The notes under the pieces: model-generated | Database searches by the model: none | Told to the model about the DNA's origin: nothing | What the model saw: only the letters and a program-made list of their open reading frames with translations | Made by a program: the position numbers and the translations under genes | Part shown: positions 60,669 through 64,000 of the stretch, one piece after another | Position numbering within the stretch: position 1 is the stretch's first letter | Layout: every line of letters starts with the position of its first letter | NCBI GenBank assembly: GCA_035632315.1 | Contig: DASQGZ010000010.1 | Span: 45,720 to 109,719 of the forward strand | DNA from: JAFDZW01 sp035632315 | GTDB lineage: Bacteria > Bacteroidota > Ignavibacteria > Palsa-1295 | DNA length: 64,000 bases | Direction of reading: 5' to 3'

Positions 60669-61877
60669 ATGAAAACAATTTGTTACTGTGTTCTTTGTAT
60701 GTTCTTTGCGTTCAACGCTCTTGCTCAGGGCTGGCAAAAGATAGCATCGATGCCGGCAGGCGCACGCGATGCGGCTATTTCGTTCACGATCGGAAACACG
60801 CTGTTCTGTGGCGGCAGCGGAACTACAAAAGACTTCTATGCCTATGATGCTGCCGCAAGAACGTGGACGAAGAAAGCAAATATCCCCGGAGTACAGATCA
60901 ATCGTTGGTTCGCGGTCGGTTTTGCTATTAACAGTAAAGGATATGTCGGGCTTGGAACCGATCACGGAGCGGATTCTCTGAAGAACGATCTCTGGGAGTA
61001 TGACCCGATAAAAGACAGTTGGACACAAAAGGCGGATTATCCCGGCGGACACCGTGATGGTCTCGGTGTCTTTGTTGCCGGCAATAAAGCCTATGTTGGG
61101 GGCGGATCGGACAATGTGTATGTGTATTCTCAGTTCTACGAGTATGATCCGTCGAATGATATGTGGACACAAAAAGCAAATATTCCCGAGAGTGGAGATA
61201 TTTTCCCATCTATGTTCACGATCGGCAATTACGGCTACGCTGTCTGCGGCGCCGGCGCTAGTGAATATACAGACCTGTTCCAGTATGACCCTTCATCGGA
61301 TTCCTGGAGCGGCCTGAATTCTTTCCCCGGCGAAGCGCGCCAGGCTGCGGTATCGTTCGTGAGTAATGGTAAAGCGTATGTTGGGCTCGGCCAGAGCGGA
61401 TATAGTAAGAATTATGCAGATATGTATTCTTATGATCCGGTAAAAGACGAATGGACAAAAGAATTATCTATTCCGGGCACAGGCAGATCGTGGGCGACTA
61501 TATCAACAGTTGGTGATACAGCATACATTGGCAACGGAGCATATTTTACAAGTACGAGCTTGAATTATTTAGGCGATTGGTGGGCGTATTCCCCAGCCTT
61601 CAAATCGTCTGTTCGGTCTGAGACTACTTTGGCTGAAGATATCAACTGCTACCCGACGCCTGCCTCGACTACTATAAATCTGACAGGACTGACACCCGGC
61701 TCGGAGTACAGCTTCACTATTTTCAACGAACTTGGGCGGCAGATGAAATCTGAGAAAATATCCTCTGTTGCGGGAGGGGACGTATCTCTCGATATATCGA
61801 AACTTCCTGCCGGTGCGTACGAGCTTGTGATCTCACATAATATCGGCACAAAAACGATCTCTCTCATCAAAAAATAA
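60669..61877 (+). CDS. secreted kelch-repeat protein with T9SS sorting domain
   Basis: 402 residues from ATG 60669. Signal peptide MKTICYCVLCMFFAFNALAQ. Five or six kelch-like repeats (for example GGSGTTKDFYAYDAA, TWTKKANIPG, YEYDPSNDMWTQKANIPE, YSYDPVKDEW) form a beta-propeller. The last 75 residues (DINCYPTPASTTINLTGL ... LPAGAYELVISHN) are a T9SS sorting domain. It is related to the kelch protein at 25831 but the repeats differ. Likely a cell-surface protein; binding partner unknown. Confidence 0.85.
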   Translation: MKTICYCVLCMFFAFNALAQGWQKIASMPAGARDAAISFTIGNTLFCGGSGTTKDFYAYDAAARTWTKKANIPGVQINRWFAVGFAINSKGYVGLGTDHGADSLKNDLWEYDPIKDSWTQKADYPGGHRDGLGVFVAGNKAYVGGGSDNVYVYSQFYEYDPSNDMWTQKANIPESGDIFPSMFTIGNYGYAVCGAGASEYTDLFQYDPSSDSWSGLNSFPGEARQAAVSFVSNGKAYVGLGQSGYSKNYADMYSYDPVKDEWTKELSIPGTGRSWATISTVGDTAYIGNGAYFTSTSLNYLGDWWAYSPAFKSSVRSETTLAEDINCYPTPASTTINLTGLTPGSEYSFTIFNELGRQMKSEKISSVAGGDVSLDISKLPAGAYELVISHNIGTKTISLIKK

Positions 61878-61898
61878 ATGCATTCATTCCGTTATAAT

Positions 61899-61924
61899 CC
61901 TCTCTCTTCGAAAGAAGGGAGAGG
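61899..61924 (+). terminator. terminator after the kelch gene
   Basis: CCTCTCTCTTC and GAAGGGAGAGG pair with one mismatch around GAAA, followed by an A/T-rich run. It is also a diverged member of the CCTCTCC repeat family. Confidence 0.65.
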
Positions 61925-62015
61925 AATTTATTTTATAAGTGATTTTTAATGATTTAATCCGAAACTATTGGGTTGCGCTTCGTATTTTATGTAATACACA
62001 ATCCTGGAGGAAACA

Positions 62016-62318
62016 ATGGTTATGAAAATAGCATCTGTTTTCTTGCTTGGCCTGCTTGGCCTGCTTGGCGCAGTATCACTCTCTTCGTGTGTCAGTCCGT
62101 ATAAATCGCTGTTTACGAATCGTTTTACTAAACAGTACGATTCTACACATATGGGAATAAATCCATTCTTGACACAGCCATTGGTTCAAGATGGGCAAAT
62201 TCCAGACTGGGGAGCAATTCGTTCTCACTCATCAATGAATTCGGAAGAAATTGAGCCATACCTCCGTGCTTACGGGTATAGGCAGATAGGACTTCCAGTT
62301 GGTAATCTCTACCCCTAG
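62016..62318 (+). CDS. small lipoprotein, tandem paralogue 1
   Basis: 100 residues from ATG 62016 (GGAGG 5 nt before it; ATG 62022 is an alternative). Lipoprotein signal (hydrophobic core rich in Leu, lipobox LSSC). The mature N terminus, CVSPYKSLFTNRFTKQYDS, is shared almost exactly with the next gene and in part with the third. The remaining 60 residues are unrelated in the three. Function unknown. First of three tandem genes, all with good ribosome binding sites. Confidence 0.75.
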   Translation: MVMKIASVFLLGLLGLLGAVSLSSCVSPYKSLFTNRFTKQYDSTHMGINPFLTQPLVQDGQIPDWGAIRSHSSMNSEEIEPYLRAYGYRQIGLPVGNLYP

Positions 62319-62404
62319 CTTTGTCTCTGAAGAATTGACAAATCCTATATACGGACATAACAACGCATCGTGAAAGATTTTATCATAGAACAAGGAGAAT
62401 AGTC

Positions 62405-62677
62405 ATGACAAAATCATTATTAATTTTTCTGTCTCTCGCGTTACTTGTGACGTTCACTCAATCATCCTGCGTCAGTCCGTATAAATCGCTGTTCACAAAT
62501 CGTCTTACTAACCAGTACAATTCGATGAGTTGGGAAGCAAACTCGTCTGGCTGGACTTATAGCCGATATAATAATACCGCAAACTATGGATCAAACTCGC
62601 GATTTTTTTACAATGGCGTGAATGTCAATGGTGATATAAGTTGGAGTATCAATAGTAATTGTTTTTATCCATACTGA
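62405..62677 (+). CDS. small lipoprotein, tandem paralogue 2
   Basis: 90 residues. Lipoprotein signal with lipobox QSSC; CVSPYKSLFTNRLTNQYNS follows, with nucleotide similarity over about 60 bp to the first copy (around 62090-62150 and 62470-62530). The C-terminal part is Asn/Ser/Tyr-rich (SRYNNTANYGSNSRFFYNG), quite different from the first copy. Ribosome binding site AAGGAGAA. Function unknown. Confidence 0.72.
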   Translation: MTKSLLIFLSLALLVTFTQSSCVSPYKSLFTNRLTNQYNSMSWEANSSGWTYSRYNNTANYGSNSRFFYNGVNVNGDISWSINSNCFYPY

Positions 62678-62697
62678 TTATTGAAAGGATAATTAAA

Positions 62698-63018
62698 ATG
62701 ATTAAAAAGTTATTTTTGCCTTTTGTGATTATAGTCATCCCGGCAACTTTGCTTTCTTCCTGTGTCAGCCCATATAAGTCGCTTTTCAGTGGAGGGGATG
62801 GTAGTGCTTATCAGTTTCAAACCTCATATAATCCTGTTGGAGGACAATCAGATATACATCGGGTATGGGATGATAAGATAAAGAACGCGGCTGCTTCCGG
62901 GTATCTTTTTCCGCTTGGACCTAACGCGCAAAATGATATAAACTTCATTGGAGTTTCGCCGTTCTCGGACCACTGCTATTATAATCAGTCCAATTCCGAG
63001 ACGAACTGTAAAAGATAG
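62698..63018 (+). CDS. small lipoprotein, tandem paralogue 3
   Basis: 106 residues from ATG 62698. Lipoprotein signal with lipobox LSSC and CVSPYKSLFSGGDG, sharing only the first ten mature residues with copies 1 and 2. The rest (NPVGGQSDIHRVWDDKIKNAAASGYLFPLG) is distinct. AAGGATAA precedes the start. Function unknown; the next gene is convergent. Confidence 0.72.
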   Translation: MIKKLFLPFVIIVIPATLLSSCVSPYKSLFSGGDGSAYQFQTSYNPVGGQSDIHRVWDDKIKNAAASGYLFPLGPNAQNDINFIGVSPFSDHCYYNQSNSETNCKR

Positions 63019-63027
63019 GGAGGTGAT

Positions 63028-63930
63028 TCATACGAACTGTGTGACTTCTCCCTTTGTAGAAAATTCACCGAGATATTTTGCTCTTAATTCTGGATGAAAT
63101 ATCCCTGCAAGGATCTCAATACTTTCAACGAGCCGCGGTCCGGGACGAGAAAAGTATTGTGAGCCATCAGCGATCCAGATTTCGTTTGGATTGTACGTCA
63201 GGTTTTTTGCAAGCGTCTCCGCATCCTGCATTTGCCTCTTCACTCCGAAACCGCATTCGGCAAGTACGATAACATCTGCTTGCGCTTCGTTCACAACATC
63301 GCAACTGATTTGCCGCGACGGAGCGTGCTTGAATGCTTTGGTATTCACGCCGCCGGCAAGTTCTACAAGCTCCGGTATCCAATGCCCGCATGCGAACGGC
63401 GGATCAGCCCATTCTAGAAAAAGAACTGTTGGCTTCGTGCAGTTTCGGACATCGTCTTGAATAACGTTTGCTCTATCTTTTAACCGACCAACGTACTGGT
63501 GAGCAGGTGCTTCCTTGCCTGCTAAGATGCCCACCTCTGTGATCGAATCGAATACTTCATCAAGTGTTCTTGGTTCAAGATTAATAACGCGCGGCGTGTT
63601 CGAAAGTTTTGCCGCCTGCTCTGCAACATAGTCGAAACTAACGGCACAGACAGTGCAGAGTTGTTGTGTCAAGATAATATCCGGTTTCAACGATTCGAGC
63701 GCGTTAAGATCGAGTTCATAGATCGAGCCGGTCTCGTCAAGTTGTGAACGAACAAGTGTGTCTATCTCTGAGCTTGATAAATGTTCACTTGTCTTCGATC
63801 TGGTAATTTTTGGTTTGTCAAGAGCGGCAGAAGGGAAGTCGCACTCGTGCGTAACCCCGACGATCTCACCATCAAGGCCGAGTGCAAAGCAGATCTCCGT
63901 TGCAGAGGGTAGTAATGAAACAATACGCAT
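63028..63930 (-). CDS. BtuF-like periplasmic-binding-fold protein without signal peptide
   Basis: 300 residues. Class III substrate-binding fold: RIVSLLPSATEICFALGLDGEIVGVTHECDFP at the N terminus, LDLNALESLKPDIILTQQLCTVC in the middle and AQADVIVLAECGFGVK in the C-terminal lobe, as in vitamin B12 and iron-chelate binding proteins. No signal peptide or lipobox is visible at ATG 63930, the first in-frame ATG that starts at the family N terminus. Such signal-less BtuF-like proteins are widespread and may act in the cytoplasm or be secreted otherwise. No ABC permease is adjacent. Confidence 0.85.
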   Translation of the reverse strand: MRIVSLLPSATEICFALGLDGEIVGVTHECDFPSAALDKPKITRSKTSEHLSSSEIDTLVRSQLDETGSIYELDLNALESLKPDIILTQQLCTVCAVSFDYVAEQAAKLSNTPRVINLEPRTLDEVFDSITEVGILAGKEAPAHQYVGRLKDRANVIQDDVRNCTKPTVLFLEWADPPFACGHWIPELVELAGGVNTKAFKHAPSRQISCDVVNEAQADVIVLAECGFGVKRQMQDAETLAKNLTYNPNEIWIADGSQYFSRPGPRLVESIEILAGIFHPELRAKYLGEFSTKGEVTQFV

Positions 63931-63972
63931 AACTGATATTAAAGGAGTTACTCCACGAATGAATTCCCTTCG

Positions 63973-63980
63973 TACTTTTG
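63973..63980 (+). promoter_or_regulatory. -7 promoter box just before the last gene
   Basis: TACTTTTG matches TAnnTTTG; it ends 6 bp before the ATG at 63987, so the transcript would be leaderless or nearly so. No clear -33 TTG is seen. Confidence 0.4.
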
Positions 63981-63986
63981 CACTAT

Positions 63987-64000
63987 ATGCCTAAGAATAT
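63987..64000 (+). CDS. start of a gene cut by the window edge
   Basis: ATG CCT AAG AAT AT... begins a frame (Met-Pro-Lys-Asn) preceded by the TACTTTTG box. Too little sequence to identify the product. The BtuF-like gene lies divergently on the other side. Confidence 0.35.

Overview
The window looks like a chromosomal segment of a bacterium from the Bacteroidota/Chlorobiota (FCB) group. The evidence is mixed. At least six secreted proteins end in type IX secretion (T9SS) sorting domains. Several genes carry the TAnnTTTG -7 promoter box with a TTG about 20 nt upstream. A DUF1800/DUF1501 pair and DUF6029/DUF6600 proteins are present. The 16S rRNA gene (17778-19273) has an intact anti-Shine-Dalgarno end. 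A Kapabacteria/Ignavibacteria-like lineage is my guess from overall character, not a demonstrated placement.

Layout. 51-5339: an M20 dipeptidase gene whose first codons have been split off by a 3.9 kb transposon (1392-5310). The element has 18-bp perfect terminal inverted repeats and an 8-bp target duplication. It carries an IS1-type transposase plus passenger genes: a Panacea-domain antitoxin with an overlapping partner, a HEPN-like protein and two small unknowns. 5530-17326: envelope and secreted proteins (SIMPL, TlpA-like, DUF6029, DUF6600 lipoprotein, erythromycin-esterase-like) and the thyX-GT2-nth operon, which encodes a double-length ThyX. 17740-19479: a 16S rRNA gene standing alone, with no tRNA, 23S or 5S after it. 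19641-28887: secreted T9SS cargo (metzincin-like protease, DUF1501, kelch) and a membrane glycosyltransferase. 29032-37958: translation genes (rplK-rplA, aspS, rRNA/tRNA methyltransferase, rplM-rpsI, rpsB, tsf, pyrH, frr). 38024-47504: a Lys-rich secreted protein, clpC, a secreted metalloprotease, efp, accB-accC, gcvH and guaA.

47514-52750 is an accessory patch. It holds clustered CCTCTCCC-type repeats, a DUF559 protein, a TIR-transmembrane-TolB-like protein, a remnant of a DNA methyltransferase, and three AT-rich genes of unknown function. It is followed by a promoter with a hairpin transcript and no convincing ORF (52800-52905, candidate small RNA).

53239-59541: envelope proteins, then a run of housekeeping genes (phoH, cdaA, pcm, miaA, folB, folK, deoxynucleoside kinase). 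59574-64000: a dihaem cytochrome, a kelch T9SS protein on the other side of a 28-bp near-perfect palindrome, three tandem paralogous lipoproteins, and a BtuF-like binding protein. No CRISPR array, tRNA, prophage or T9SS machinery gene was found.
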